Below, one piece after another: positions 1 through 8,233 of a DNA stretch of 64,000 nt. Each line of letters begins with the position of its first letter. Position 1 is the stretch's first letter. This DNA comes from Ga0077560 sp046330435. GTDB lineage: Bacteria; Actinomycetota; Thermoleophilia; Miltoncostaeales; Miltoncostaeaceae. A program made the translations under genes and the position numbers. The notes under the pieces are model-generated. The model was not told where the DNA came from. It ran no database searches and was given only the letters and a program-made list of their open reading frames with translations. The stretch covers positions 35,389-99,388 of the forward strand of contig JAXLST010000021.1 of assembly GCA_046330435.1 (NCBI GenBank). Reading direction: 5' to 3'.

Positions 1-446
1 ATCACGTGGTCGGCCGCGAACGGGATCACCGCCAGCGGCAGGACACCCCACGGGTCGAGGGTGCCGCCGACCTTGGGGCCGTCGATGAGCACCAGGAACC
101 GCCCGGCGGCGTCGCCGACGATGCGCTCGCGCACCATCGCGCCGCCGGCGCCCTTCACGGCCAGCCCGGACGGGGTGACGATGTCCGCCCCGTCGAACGC
201 GATGGCCAGGGGCCCGCGCATGCGGTCCAGCGGGATGCCCAGAGATGCGGCCAGCTGGGCGCTGGCGGGGGAGGTGGGGACGCCGGTGCAGCGGAGCCCC
301 TCGCGGACCCGCTCCCCCAGGGCCCGGATGCCGGCGGCCGCCGCGCGCCCCGTGCCGAGGCCCACCCGGTCGCCGTCCCGGACGAGGGAGGCCGCGGCAC
401 GGCCGGCCGCCTCCCATGCCCGCGTGCGTGTGGATTCGTCGCTCAC
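1..446 (-). CDS. rpiA: Ribose-5-phosphate isomerase A, 3' end cut off by window edge
   Basis: Interconverts ribose 5-phosphate and ribulose 5-phosphate in the non-oxidative pentose phosphate pathway, in the cytosol. Only the first 148 codons are visible, of about 220-230 usual for the family. Seen: the phosphate-loop segment VGLGTG (residues 28-33), the AIAFDGADIV active-site stretch, the VKGAGGAMVRERIV stretch matching the family K-G-x-G-G and R-E residues, and LVLIDGPKVGG. The Ser/Thr that normally follows GLGTG is Arg here. The GTG at 446 is the start; it has no clear Shine-Dalgarno. The gene is divergent from the MBL hydrolase with only 30 bp between the starts, so their promoters must overlap. 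Confidence 0.88.
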   Translation of the reverse strand, partial: MSDESTRTRAWEAAGRAAASLVRDGDRVGLGTGRAAAAGIRALGERVREGLRCTGVPTSPASAQLAASLGIPLDRMRGPLAIAFDGADIVTPSGLAVKGAGGAMVRERIVGDAAGRFLVLIDGPKVGGTLDPWGVLPLAVIPFAADHV

Positions 447-476
447 GCCCCAAAGGCTATGCGACACTCCGGGTGC

Positions 477-1400
477 ATGACCGAGATCGCCGACGGCATC
501 ACCCTCATCGACACCCTCCTGGGGGGTGTCCCGGGCCGCACCACCGGCTACCTGGTGGCCGGCGACCGGCCCGCGTTCGTGGATCCCGGGCCGCAGACCT
601 CCGCCGAGCACGTGGTCACCACCCTGCGCGGCGCCGGCCTGGGTCCGGACGACCTCGCGTGGATCGTGCTCACCCACATCCACCTGGACCACTGCGGCGG
701 CGCCGGCGAGCTGGCGGCGGCGTTCCCCGCCGCGACCGTGGTGGTGCACGAACGCGGCGTGCGGCACATGATCGACCCCGCGCGCCTGGTGTCCGCGTCG
801 CACGTGGTCTACGCCGAGCACGCCCCGATGTACGGCGGGATGTCGCCGGTGCCCGAGACCCGGGTCGTCGCGGCGCCCGACGGCTTCCGGGTCGACCTGG
901 GCGGCGGCCGCCACCTCGAGATGATCACCACCCCCGGGCACGCCCGGCACCACATGTCGGTGCTGGACCCCGCCACGGGCACCGTCATCGCGGGCGACGC
1001 CGTCGGCGCGCACCTGGCCGGCGGCGGGCTGTACCCGACGGTCCCGCCGGCGGACGTCGACATCCCCGCGGGCCGGGCGAGCCTCGCCCGCATCCGCGAG
1101 TGGTCGCCCACCGTGGTGTCCGCCTCGCATTTCGGCCCGGTCGGCGACCCCGAGGCGGCCATCGCGGTCGCCGACGAGCAGCTGGCGGTGATGGGGGAGG
1201 CGGCCCTGCGCGGCTGGCTCGCCGGCGGGGGCCGCGACGCCATCGAGCGCGAGATCGAGCGGTCCCTCCCGCTGGAGCGCGCGGTCGGCACCAGCGCGTC
1301 GGCCGAGGAGTGGCGGCGCCTGGCCTGGTACCAGAACAATTTCGACGGCCTGGCGCGCTGGGCGGAGGCCGCGGCCGCGCCGCCACCGGACCCGGCGTGA
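477..1400 (+). CDS. MBL-fold metallo-hydrolase
   Basis: A 307-residue metallo-beta-lactamase-fold hydrolase, probably cytosolic and binuclear-zinc. The diagnostic THIHLDH motif lies at residues 66-72. Further metal ligands appear in the TTPGHARHH and IAGDAVGAH stretches, and a final SASHFGP histidine follows. The C-terminal helical part (ASAEEWRRLAWYQNNFDGLARW) resembles the tail of broad MBL proteins with unknown thioester or phosphoester substrates, so the substrate cannot be named. ATG 477 is preferred; an in-frame ATG at 459 would add six residues. The stop overlaps the GTG of the Nudix gene by 3 bases, so the two are translationally coupled. Confidence 0.85.
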   Translation: MTEIADGITLIDTLLGGVPGRTTGYLVAGDRPAFVDPGPQTSAEHVVTTLRGAGLGPDDLAWIVLTHIHLDHCGGAGELAAAFPAATVVVHERGVRHMIDPARLVSASHVVYAEHAPMYGGMSPVPETRVVAAPDGFRVDLGGGRHLEMITTPGHARHHMSVLDPATGTVIAGDAVGAHLAGGGLYPTVPPADVDIPAGRASLARIREWSPTVVSASHFGPVGDPEAAIAVADEQLAVMGEAALRGWLAGGGRDAIEREIERSLPLERAVGTSASAEEWRRLAWYQNNFDGLARWAEAAAAPPPDPA

Positions 1401-2056
1401 AGCCCGTCGGGGTCGAGCTCGTCGTCATGACCGTCCTCGAGGGGGCGCTCGAGGCCCTTCTCGTGCGGCGCAGCGGGAACCAGTGGTCGCTGCCGGCCGG
1501 CACCCCGGAGCCCGGCGTGCCCCTGCAGGAGGCGGCCGCCGCGGTGCTCGCGCGCCAGACCGGGATCACCGGCATCACCCTCGAGCAGCTCTACACGTTC
1601 GACCGCGACGGGGCGCGCAGGGTTGCGGTCGCCTACCTGGCCCTCATCGCGGCCGCCAGGCACGCCCTGGTGCCGGGCAGCGAGGTGGTGGAGGTGCGCT
1701 GGTTCCCCCTGGACGACCTCCCCGCGCTGCCGCCGGAGCACGCCCGGGCGCTGGAGTACGGCCGCGGCCGGCTGCGCGCCAAGACCGCCTACGCGCCGGT
1801 GGCCGTCCAGGTGCTGCCCGAGACGTTCACCCTCGGCGACCTGCAGGCCGTGTACGAGGCCGTCCTCGGCGCGCGGCTCGACACCCGCAACTTCCGGCGC
1901 GACGTGCTGGGCGCCGGGGTGGTGGAGGAGGCCGGCATGGAGCGCCGCACCGGGCCCGGCCGCCCGGCGCGCCTCTACCGGTCGGTGCCGGGCGAGGAGT
2001 TCGCGGTCGTCGCCCGCGAGCGCCGCATCGCCGGCCGGGTGCGCCCCCCGGGGTAG
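1397..2056 (+). CDS. Nudix-domain protein with C-terminal winged helix, NrtR-like regulator
   Basis: A 219-residue protein with an N-terminal Nudix-fold domain (about 1-125) and a C-terminal winged-helix-like segment (about 140-219, with AVYEAVLGARLDTRNFRRDVL). This is the layout of NrtR regulators of NAD metabolism, which bind ADP-ribose or a related nucleotide and DNA. The catalytic Nudix box is degenerate: in LPAGTPEPGVPLQEAAAAVL the REUxEE glutamates are replaced. That fits a ligand-sensing role rather than hydrolysis. The GTG start overlaps the preceding stop. Targets are unknown; no NAD gene is adjacent. Confidence 0.78.
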   Translation: MKPVGVELVVMTVLEGALEALLVRRSGNQWSLPAGTPEPGVPLQEAAAAVLARQTGITGITLEQLYTFDRDGARRVAVAYLALIAAARHALVPGSEVVEVRWFPLDDLPALPPEHARALEYGRGRLRAKTAYAPVAVQVLPETFTLGDLQAVYEAVLGARLDTRNFRRDVLGAGVVEEAGMERRTGPGRPARLYRSVPGEEFAVVARERRIAGRVRPPG

Positions 2057-2181
2057 GGCGCTCCGTCCCGCAACGCGGGGGCGGGCGTCACCGCGTACCC
2101 CGGATGGGCGCGGTGGATGGCGAGTTCCATCGGACCCCCGTGGTACCGTCCGGCGCGGACCGACCGTACGAAAGGACCTGA

Positions 2182-2445
2182 ATGGCGTCCTCGCACCACG
2201 ACGAGAACGAGCGTCTCCCGATCACCTGGCCCTTCCGGGCAGCCGGCACCGTGCTGGTCCTCACCGTTGTGTGGTTCTGCATGGGGTGGGGCATCCGCGA
2301 CCTCGGGCCCGAGGAGCGGCTCTCCGGCCACATGCCGATCTTCTGGCTCGGCATCCTCCTGACCGTGGTGCTGGTGGTCTTCGGCGGGATCATCAACACC
2401 GTGCGTGAGCGCCGGCGGCTTCAGCTGCTGAGCCACGACGGCTGA
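2182..2445 (+). CDS. Small two-helix membrane protein
   Basis: An 87-residue protein with two predicted membrane helices, about residues 20-40 (AAGTVLVLTVVWFCMGWGI) and 52-72 (IFWLGILLTVVLVVFGGII), followed by a basic tail (RERRRLQ). The family is not recognised. The start is supported by a good Shine-Dalgarno (GAAAGGA) seven bases before ATG 2182. The inter-helix loop carries conserved-looking charged residues (RDLGPEERL). No function can be assigned from context. Confidence 0.75.
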   Translation: MASSHHDENERLPITWPFRAAGTVLVLTVVWFCMGWGIRDLGPEERLSGHMPIFWLGILLTVVLVVFGGIINTVRERRRLQLLSHDG

Positions 2446-2503
2446 TCATCACGCTCCCGGCGGCGGCGGGGACCTCCTCGCCGCCGCCGCGTCGCTCGCC
2501 CCC

Positions 2504-2833
2504 ATGGCGGCGGCCCTCGGCGACGCCGGGTGGGCCGCGGCCGCAGCCCTGATCGCCGACGGCGCACCCGCCGTCGATGCCGGTCCGGTCCCCGCGTACG
2601 GCGAGCTCGCCGCGACGGGCATGCGCGTGATCGAGCTGCTGGCCGGCATGGACCGGTGGGCGGAGGCGCGCGAGCAGGCCGCGCACCTGGCGGACTACTT
2701 CACCCGGGTGCGCCGCGAGGTGCACCCCGTGGCGTCGGTGGGCTTCCAGGGGCTGTGCGACGCCGCCCAGGCCCGGGACCGCGAGGAGCTGGACGAGCAC
2801 CTGGACTTCCTGCGGGAGATCTTCGGCGGCTGA
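2504..2833 (+). CDS. Hypothetical protein
   Basis: A 109-residue, Ala-rich, mostly helical soluble protein of no recognised family. The frame stays open upstream to 2432 (reading HHAPGGGGDLLAAAASLAP) with no ATG, GTG or TTG, so ATG 2504 is the first usual start; a CTG/CTC-region start or a lost start codon is possible. The gene sits 58 bp after the small membrane protein and 45 bp before algH in the same direction. Codon usage, with strong third-position GC, fits a real gene. Confidence 0.55.
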   Translation: MAAALGDAGWAAAAALIADGAPAVDAGPVPAYGELAATGMRVIELLAGMDRWAEAREQAAHLADYFTRVRREVHPVASVGFQGLCDAAQARDREELDEHLDFLREIFGG

Positions 2834-2878
2834 GGCGCCGGGCGGCCGCCCGGCCCGCCGGTCCACTAGATTGGGGCC

Positions 2879-3454
2879 ATGGCGGCCGAGTCCCTCAGCG
2901 ACGGCCCCGCCTTCCGGCGCGGGCGGCTCCTGGTGGCGTCTCCGACGCTCCAGGACCCCAACTTCACCCGCACCGTGGTGCTCATGCTGGAGCACTCACG
3001 TGACGGGGCCCTGGGCCTGGTGCTCAACCGCCCCACCGACATCACCGCGCGCGAGGCCCTGCCCGAGCCGCTGTCCGACGCCCTGCCGGAGGACGAGCTC
3101 GTCCACCAGGGCGGGCCGGTGCAGCCCGAGGCGGTGATCCTGCTGGCGGACTTCGCCGACCCGGAGGCGGCCGCCACGCTCACCGTCGGGACGGTCGGCG
3201 TGGTCGACCCCAACGAGGACACCGCGGGGCTGCCGCAGCGGGTGCGTTCGGTGCGCGCGTTCGGCGGGTACGCAGGGTGGGGGGCGGGCCAGCTGGAGCA
3301 CGAGATCGCCGAGGGGGCCTGGATCGACGTGGAGGCGGATGCCGCGGATGTGTTCACCGACGAGCCGGACGCCCTCTGGCGGCGCGTGCTGGACCGCAAG
3401 GGCGGTGCGTTCCGCCTGCTGGCGCGCATGCCCGAGGACCCGAGCCTGAACTGA
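2879..3454 (+). CDS. YqgE/AlgH family protein (UPF0301)
   Basis: A 191-residue protein covering the whole UPF0301 family. Recognisable pieces in order: GRLLVASPTLQDPNFTRTVV, LEHSRDGALGLVLNRPT, HQGGPVQPEAVILL, and FGGYAGWGAGQLEHEIAEGAW. The biochemical role is not firmly known; in Pseudomonas the homologue is linked to alginate regulation. The ATG start is 45 bp after the previous gene. The stop TGA shares its A with the ATG of the nitronate monooxygenase gene, so the pair is coupled. Confidence 0.92.
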   Translation: MAAESLSDGPAFRRGRLLVASPTLQDPNFTRTVVLMLEHSRDGALGLVLNRPTDITAREALPEPLSDALPEDELVHQGGPVQPEAVILLADFADPEAAATLTVGTVGVVDPNEDTAGLPQRVRSVRAFGGYAGWGAGQLEHEIAEGAWIDVEADAADVFTDEPDALWRRVLDRKGGAFRLLARMPEDPSLN

Positions 3455-4536
3455 TGGGCGCGCTCGAGACGCCGCTCTGCGCCCTGCTGGGCATCCGGCA
3501 CGCCATCCTGCTGGCGGGGATGGCCGGCGGCCCCAACACGCCGGAGCTGGTGGGGGCCGTGTCCCGGGCCGGCGGCCTGGGCGTGCTGGGCGTGTCCGGC
3601 ACGACGGCCGACGCCACCGCCGAGGCCACCCGCACCGCCGTGCGCCTCGCGGGCGGCGCCCCGGTGGGGGTGAACCTGCAGCTCGCCGGGGGCACCGAGG
3701 CGACCACCACGCGGGAGCGGATGCTGGAGGTCCTCGCCCCGTTCCGCGCGGAGCTCGGGCTGCCGCCCGACCCGCCCCCGCCGCCGGCCCCGGATCCGCC
3801 GCTCGCGCTCCTGGAGGCCGCGCTGGACGCCGGCGCGCGCGTGGTGACGACCTGGCACGACCCGTCGCCGGCGCTGCCCGCCGCCCGCGCCGCGGGCGCC
3901 CCCGTGCTGGCGATGACCACCAGCGTGGCCGGGGCGGTCGCCGCCCGGGCCGCCGGCGCGGACGCGGTGATCGCCCAGGGCTCGGAGTCCGGCGGTCATC
4001 GCAGCCGGTTCGGCCCCGGGGCGGAGACCGCCTCGGAGACCGGGACGCTGGCGCTGGTGCCGCAGGTCCGGGACGCCCTGGGCGGGGACGTGCCGGTGAT
4101 CGCCAGCGGCGGCATCGCCGACGGGCGCGGCATCGCGGCGGCCTTGCTGGTGGGCGCCCAGGGGGTGTCCCTCGGCACCCTGTTCCTGTCGGCCACCGAG
4201 AGCGGCGTCACCGACACCTACCGGCGGGCCCTCCGGGAGACCGCGCCGGAGGACACCGTGGTGACCGACCAGGTCACCGGCCGGCCCGCCCGGTGGATCA
4301 GGAACCGCATCATCGACGCCCTGGTCACCGCGAACGCCGGGACGCTGGGGTGGGGGGCGCAGGCCGCGCTCATCGCCGACCTGCGGCGGGAGGCGAACCG
4401 GCAGGGCCGCGCCGACCTCATGACCATGCTCGCCGGGCAGGCCGCCGCCATCGGCGCCGAGCCGCGGCCCGCCGCCACGATCGTGCGGGAACTGGTGGAG
4501 GGCACCGAGGCCGCCCTCGCCGCCGCCCGCGCGTAG
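3454..4536 (+). CDS. Nitronate monooxygenase / NPD-like FMN oxidoreductase
   Basis: A 360-residue TIM-barrel flavoenzyme of the 2-nitropropane dioxygenase (NMO) family, which oxidises alkyl nitronates with FMN and O2. Seen: the N-terminal barrel strand with ILLAGMAGGPNTPELVGAVS, the FMN phosphate-binding region with AQGSESGGHRS (canonical AQGxEAGGHRG), VIASGGIADGRGIAAALLVGA, and GTLFLSATES. A proline run (PPDPPPPPAPDPP, about residue 105-120) interrupts the usual fold as an insertion. It may act on another enoyl-type or nitroalkane substrate. It overlaps algH by one base. Confidence 0.85.
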   Translation: MGALETPLCALLGIRHAILLAGMAGGPNTPELVGAVSRAGGLGVLGVSGTTADATAEATRTAVRLAGGAPVGVNLQLAGGTEATTTRERMLEVLAPFRAELGLPPDPPPPPAPDPPLALLEAALDAGARVVTTWHDPSPALPAARAAGAPVLAMTTSVAGAVAARAAGADAVIAQGSESGGHRSRFGPGAETASETGTLALVPQVRDALGGDVPVIASGGIADGRGIAAALLVGAQGVSLGTLFLSATESGVTDTYRRALRETAPEDTVVTDQVTGRPARWIRNRIIDALVTANAGTLGWGAQAALIADLRREANRQGRADLMTMLAGQAAAIGAEPRPAATIVRELVEGTEAALAAARA

Positions 4537-4552
4537 CGCCCCGTGAACGCGC

Positions 4553-4576
4553 GGGGGCCCGGTCTCCCGGGCCCCC
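4553..4576. terminator. Hairpin between convergent genes
   Basis: A perfect 10-bp GC stem (GGGGGCCCGG paired with CCGGGCCCCC) with loop TCTC lies between the ends of the nitronate monooxygenase gene (4536) and sigA (4614). It has no T-tract, as is common in high-GC actinobacteria. It could serve both strands. Confidence 0.7.
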
Positions 4577-4590
4577 GAAGGTCCTGCGAT

Positions 4591-4608
4591 GCGCCGCCGG
4601 AGCGGCGC
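4591..4608. terminator. Second hairpin before the sigA stop
   Basis: A 7-bp inverted repeat, GCGCCGC and GCGGCGC, with loop CGGA, directly downstream of sigA (stop at 4614 on the minus strand). Together with the hairpin at 4553 it probably forms a two-part terminator for the sigA transcript. Confidence 0.55.
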
Positions 4609-4613
4609 GGTGA

Positions 4614-5696
4614 CTACATCAGGCGGGCGGAGTCCGGCAGGCTCGCCAGCTTCTGCAGCGACTGGCTCTCGACCTGGCGGATGCGCTCGCGCGTGACGTT
4701 GAACATGCGGCCGAGCTCGTCGAGCGTGCGGGGCTTCTCGCCGCGCAGGCCGTAGCGGAGCTCCAGCACGCGGCGCTCGCGGTAGGAGAGCTGGTCCAGC
4801 AGGTCGCGGAGGGCCTGCTCGCGCAGGGACACCTCGGCGGACACCTCGGGCGCCACGGAGGTCTCGTCCGCGAGGAAGCGGCCGAGCTCCGACTCCTCCT
4901 CCTCGCCGACCGGCTTCTCGAGGGAGACGGTGGGCTGGGCGGAGCGCAGGATCTCCTCGACCTCGTCGGCGGGCAGGCCGGCGGCCTCGCCGATCTCCTC
5001 GACGGTGGGCTCACGGCCGAGCTGGCCGATGAGGACCCGCTCCGCGCGGCTGATCTGGTTGAGCTTCTCCACGACGTGCACCGGGATGCGGATGGTGCGG
5101 CCCTTGTCCGCGAGGGCGCGGGTCACGGCCTGCCGGATCCACCAGGTGGCGTACGTGGAGAACTTGAAGCCGCGGCGCCAGTCGAACTTCTCGACCGCGC
5201 GCACCAGGCCGAGGGTGCCCTCCTGGATGAGGTCCAGGAACGGCAGGCCGCGGCCGCGGTAGCCCTTGGCGATGGAGACGACGAGACGCAGGTTGGCCTC
5301 GACCATCTGGCGCTTGGCCTCCTGGTCGCCGCTCTCGATCCGCTTGGCGAGGCGCACCTCGTCGGCGGCGGTGAGCAGCGGCACGCGGCCGATGTCCTTG
5401 AGGAACAGCTGGAGGGCGTCGGTGGTCTGCTCCACCACGGCGGTGGGGCGGCGCGGGCGGTCCGACTCGTCGGCGAGCTCCGCGGCCCGCTGGAGGGCCT
5501 CGGACTGCTCGAGCAGTTCGATGCCCGCCTCCTCGAGCTGCTGGTAGACCTCCTCCGCGACGTCGGTGTCGAGCCCGAGCCCGTCGAGGACCTCGGCGAT
5601 CTCCTCGAGACCGAGGAAGCCGAGCTCCTGCCCGCGGACGATCAGCGCCCGGAGCTCACCGTCGTACTTCAACCCGCCAAGCTGCTGCGTGGACAT
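4614..5696 (-). CDS. rpoD: RNA polymerase primary sigma factor (RpoD/SigA)
   Basis: A 360-residue sigma-70 factor, the housekeeping promoter-recognition subunit. It has a short region 1.1-like N-terminus, region 1.2 (DALQLFLKDIGRVPLLTAADEV, about 92-113), regions 2.1-2.4 (VEANLRLVVSIAKGYRGRGL through KFSTYATWWIRQAV), region 3 (IRIPVHVVEKLNQI) and region 4.2 helix-turn-helix (TLDELGRMFNVTRERIRQVE). The length suits a compact actinobacterial primary sigma. ATG 5696 has a GGAGG seven bases upstream. It is monocistronic, with 262 bp upstream holding its promoter and hairpins downstream. It could be a principal-like paralogue (HrdB/SigB type), but full conservation of every region favours the primary factor. 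Confidence 0.93.
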   Translation of the reverse strand: MSTQQLGGLKYDGELRALIVRGQELGFLGLEEIAEVLDGLGLDTDVAEEVYQQLEEAGIELLEQSEALQRAAELADESDRPRRPTAVVEQTTDALQLFLKDIGRVPLLTAADEVRLAKRIESGDQEAKRQMVEANLRLVVSIAKGYRGRGLPFLDLIQEGTLGLVRAVEKFDWRRGFKFSTYATWWIRQAVTRALADKGRTIRIPVHVVEKLNQISRAERVLIGQLGREPTVEEIGEAAGLPADEVEEILRSAQPTVSLEKPVGEEEESELGRFLADETSVAPEVSAEVSLREQALRDLLDQLSYRERRVLELRYGLRGEKPRTLDELGRMFNVTRERIRQVESQSLQKLASLPDSARLM

Positions 5697-5958
5697 CCGC
5701 CTCCGATTCTGACGTCGAGATCACGCGGTCGATCATGACCGGGACGCACGACATCGCGTTGCGGGCACGGGGCACCGGCGGGGGCCGGTGATGTCCGAAG
5801 GGGTGCGGTGTCGGGCGGCGGTCCGGGCGCGAAGGCGTCGCTCAGCCGGTCTCACCCGTGCGCCCGTGAAACGACCCGGAGCAATATCTGCGGTTTGCGA
5901 TCCGGCGTCAAGGGTGTTTCCCGGAGGAAACGCCGGTGCGCGTCGTGATCCTGCTGGA
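5697..5958. promoter_or_regulatory. Upstream region of sigA
   Basis: This 262-bp gap lies between the stop of the Rpf-like gene and the start of sigA, both on the minus strand. It must hold the sigA promoter and leader. I cannot assign clear -35/-10 boxes. A small inverted repeat lies at 5916-5931. Confidence 0.4.
5916..5931 (-). terminator. Hairpin after the Rpf-like gene
   Basis: The inverted repeat GTTTCC-CGGA-GGAAAC extends by GG/CC with one G-U pair. It lies about 28 bases past the stop of the Rpf-like gene in its transcription direction, which fits a terminator. There is no T-tract. Confidence 0.45.
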
Positions 5959-7017
5959 TCAGCCTGCCGAACAGACCGGCCATTGGCCGGGACCGGCGCG
6001 TTCGTACAGAATTCTGGCGCGCATGTCCTGCTCCGCCTCGGGTGCCGCGGCGGGGTCCCCGGACCCTCCGACGGCCGCCCACGTGGCGCGCGTGAACTGG
6101 TACTTGCCCCGGTAGTCGCCGCCGGGGGAGACGGCCGCGGGGTTCCCGCCGGACTCGCACTGGGCGATCCGCGCGAGGTGCGCGCTGATGTCGTCCGACC
6201 CGGACGGCGCGGCGCCGCCCTGGGACCCGGCCCCCGGGACCAGGGAGGTGGGCACCGGGTCGGGGCCGCTGGAGCCGGTCACCTGCTCGGGCGTGGCACC
6301 GGGCGCGGCGGCCACGGCGGCGCGACGCTGGGCGTCGGCGATGGCCGCACGCTGGGCGGCGGCGGCCTCCATGCCCGACAGGGCGCTCTGGGCGGCGCCG
6401 AGGATCCGCTGGCGCTCACCGGCCAGGGCGCGCAGCTGCTGCAGCCGCCGGCCGGCCTCCGCGCGGTTCTTGCCGGCCGCCCTGCGGTCCTCGACCAGCT
6501 GCACGCGCAGCTCGGCGAGCCGGGTCCGGGCCGCGGCGAAGCCCTCCATGATGTCCCGGTCCTGGTCGGCGACCCGCCGCACCATGTCGTAGCTGTCGAC
6601 GGCGGAGGTGAGGCTGCCGGAGGACACGAGCACCTCGACCATCGAGGGCGGGTTCTGCGCGTAGATCTGCCGGAGGCGCTTGGCCAGGCGGTCCTGGGAG
6701 AGCGTGAAGTTCTGCGCGGCGACCTTCTGCTGACCGGCGTTCTCCGCGATGCGGCGCTCCAGCCGGCGCACGGTGTCGTCCGCGGCGCTGTACGCGCGCT
6801 CCGCCGCCTGGGCCTCGCCGTTCACCTGCACGAGGCTGGCCTCCAGGGCGCGCACCTTCGCGCGCTGCGCGTCGATGCCGCCGCCGCCCTGGCCGCCGGC
6901 CGGGGAGACGGCAAGGGCCAGCGCCCCGGCGAGGGAGGCGGCCACGAGGGCCGATGCCAGGGCGGCTCCGCGGGGGTGCGGCCGGAACCTGTGAGGTTGG
7001 TCGTCGGCGTGTGCCAT
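5959..7017 (-). CDS. Secreted coiled-coil protein with Rpf/transglycosylase-like domain
   Basis: A 352-residue exported protein. The N-terminus has a hydrophobic signal segment (ALASALVAASLAGALALAVSPAGG, about 19-42). A long coiled coil (about 50-225, including RLAKRLRQIYAQNPPSMVEVL) is followed by an Ala/Pro/Ser linker. The C-terminal resuscitation-promoting-factor-like domain carries IAQCESGGNPAAV, GKYQFTRATW and WPVC; the Glu after Cys is the expected catalytic acid. Such proteins cleave peptidoglycan glycan strands in the cell wall. The coiled-coil half resembles that of the RlpA-like gene at 59598, so the two probably share an envelope-associating module. Confidence 0.85.
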   Translation of the reverse strand: MAHADDQPHRFRPHPRGAALASALVAASLAGALALAVSPAGGQGGGGIDAQRAKVRALEASLVQVNGEAQAAERAYSAADDTVRRLERRIAENAGQQKVAAQNFTLSQDRLAKRLRQIYAQNPPSMVEVLVSSGSLTSAVDSYDMVRRVADQDRDIMEGFAAARTRLAELRVQLVEDRRAAGKNRAEAGRRLQQLRALAGERQRILGAAQSALSGMEAAAAQRAAIADAQRRAAVAAAPGATPEQVTGSSGPDPVPTSLVPGAGSQGGAAPSGSDDISAHLARIAQCESGGNPAAVSPGGDYRGKYQFTRATWAAVGGSGDPAAAPEAEQDMRARILYERAGPGQWPVCSAG

Positions 7018-7138
7018 ACGTGTCGGGGGTGCCCGGATGACGGGTCGTCAGAGCACCGGCGCGCACGCTACCACGGTCCGCGGAGGCATGGGGAGGGGTG
7101 GGTCCTCATGCCTTGCGGAACGTGATGCGTCCGCGTTT

Positions 7139-8233
7139 CTAGGCGGTCGCCGCGGGGTCCGAGGGAGGCGGGTCGGCGTCGTCCCAGGCGAACCCGGTGG
7201 GGTGCGCGGCGGGGGCGAGGGGACTGGGCGGGATGCCGGGCCCCGGCGCGGGCCAGTGGAAGCCGCGCGGCGCCACGTCGTTGGGGGAGTCCGGGTGGAA
7301 CAGGGACGCCAGGTACTGGATCTGCCCGCGGCCGGCGCCGATCTCGAAGAAGCCGCCGCCGTACATGCCGATGCCCGCCGCCTCGCAGTGGTCGTAGACC
7401 GCCATGAGGGCCCGCAGGCTCCCGAACCGGCAGGGCTTGATGTTCACCATCCGCGGCGTGTGCGCCAGGGAGGTGACGTCCTCGAGCGTGTGGATGGGCG
7501 CGTCCCAGGTCACGCGGTCCATGTGCGACGCGAGCACCGCGGCGATCTCCGGGTCGGTGAGGTGCGGGTCCTCGATCCACGCGTCGGGCCACGCCGCCAG
7601 GCAGCGCTCGTACAGCGCCCGGTCGGGGCGGGTGTCGACCAGCGTCCCGGTGTACAGGGCCTTGAAGTCGAGCGACCGCACCCGCCCGGGGGCGACGCGG
7701 ACCACGGCGTCCACGAGGTCCTGGTCCCAGTCGTTCGTGGGGTCGAGCTTGAACGTGAGGCCGGGGTAGAGGGCCAGGCGGGCCTCGAGCGGCGCCGTGG
7801 TGGAGGGCGTGCCGAGGCGGAGCGAGAGCAGGTACTCCACGGGGCGGGGCGTGCGGCCCAGGGCCTCGCCCAGCGAGGCGCCGGCCTGCCGCAGCGCGAG
7901 GTCGAGCAGGGCGGCCTCGAACCCCCAGCGGCGGAACAGCGGGCCCAGCGGGTTCTCGCCACCGGGCACCAGGTCCGCGGCGCCGAGGATCCCTGAGACC
8001 TCGTCCAGCGTCGACCCGCCGGTGAGGTCCAGCACCTCGCCGGCCTCCAGGAACCGGGCGATGTCCGGCTCGTCGTACCAGGCGTCCTCGCCGCGGCCGG
8101 TATGCCCGCCGCCGTGAAGGTGGACCTCGACGGAGATGCGCTGGAAGCCGCTGGAGGTGGGCCGGGTGAGCTCGTGGAGGCTGTAGCCCTCCACCCGGAC
8201 CGGCAGTCCGGCGATGCGCGCGTAGGTGCTCAT
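7139..8233 (-). CDS. Enolase-superfamily (mandelate racemase/MLE-like) enzyme
   Basis: A 364-residue enolase-superfamily protein with an N-terminal capping domain (about 1-130) and a C-terminal barrel. Putative catalytic and metal positions are seen in order: the lysine in LTFKLDPT, SLDFKALY, WIEDPHLTD (Glu), TWDAPIHT (Asp) and MVNIKPCRFGS (Lys). This set suggests an active Mg-dependent enzyme that abstracts a proton alpha to a carboxylate. The substrate is unknown. The ATG overlaps the thrC stop by four bases (ATGA), so it is the second gene of a thrC operon. A role near threonine or homoserine chemistry is only inference. Confidence 0.82.
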   Translation of the reverse strand: MSTYARIAGLPVRVEGYSLHELTRPTSSGFQRISVEVHLHGGGHTGRGEDAWYDEPDIARFLEAGEVLDLTGGSTLDEVSGILGAADLVPGGENPLGPLFRRWGFEAALLDLALRQAGASLGEALGRTPRPVEYLLSLRLGTPSTTAPLEARLALYPGLTFKLDPTNDWDQDLVDAVVRVAPGRVRSLDFKALYTGTLVDTRPDRALYERCLAAWPDAWIEDPHLTDPEIAAVLASHMDRVTWDAPIHTLEDVTSLAHTPRMVNIKPCRFGSLRALMAVYDHCEAAGIGMYGGGFFEIGAGRGQIQYLASLFHPDSPNDVAPRGFHWPAPGPGIPPSPLAPAAHPTGFAWDDADPPPSDPAATA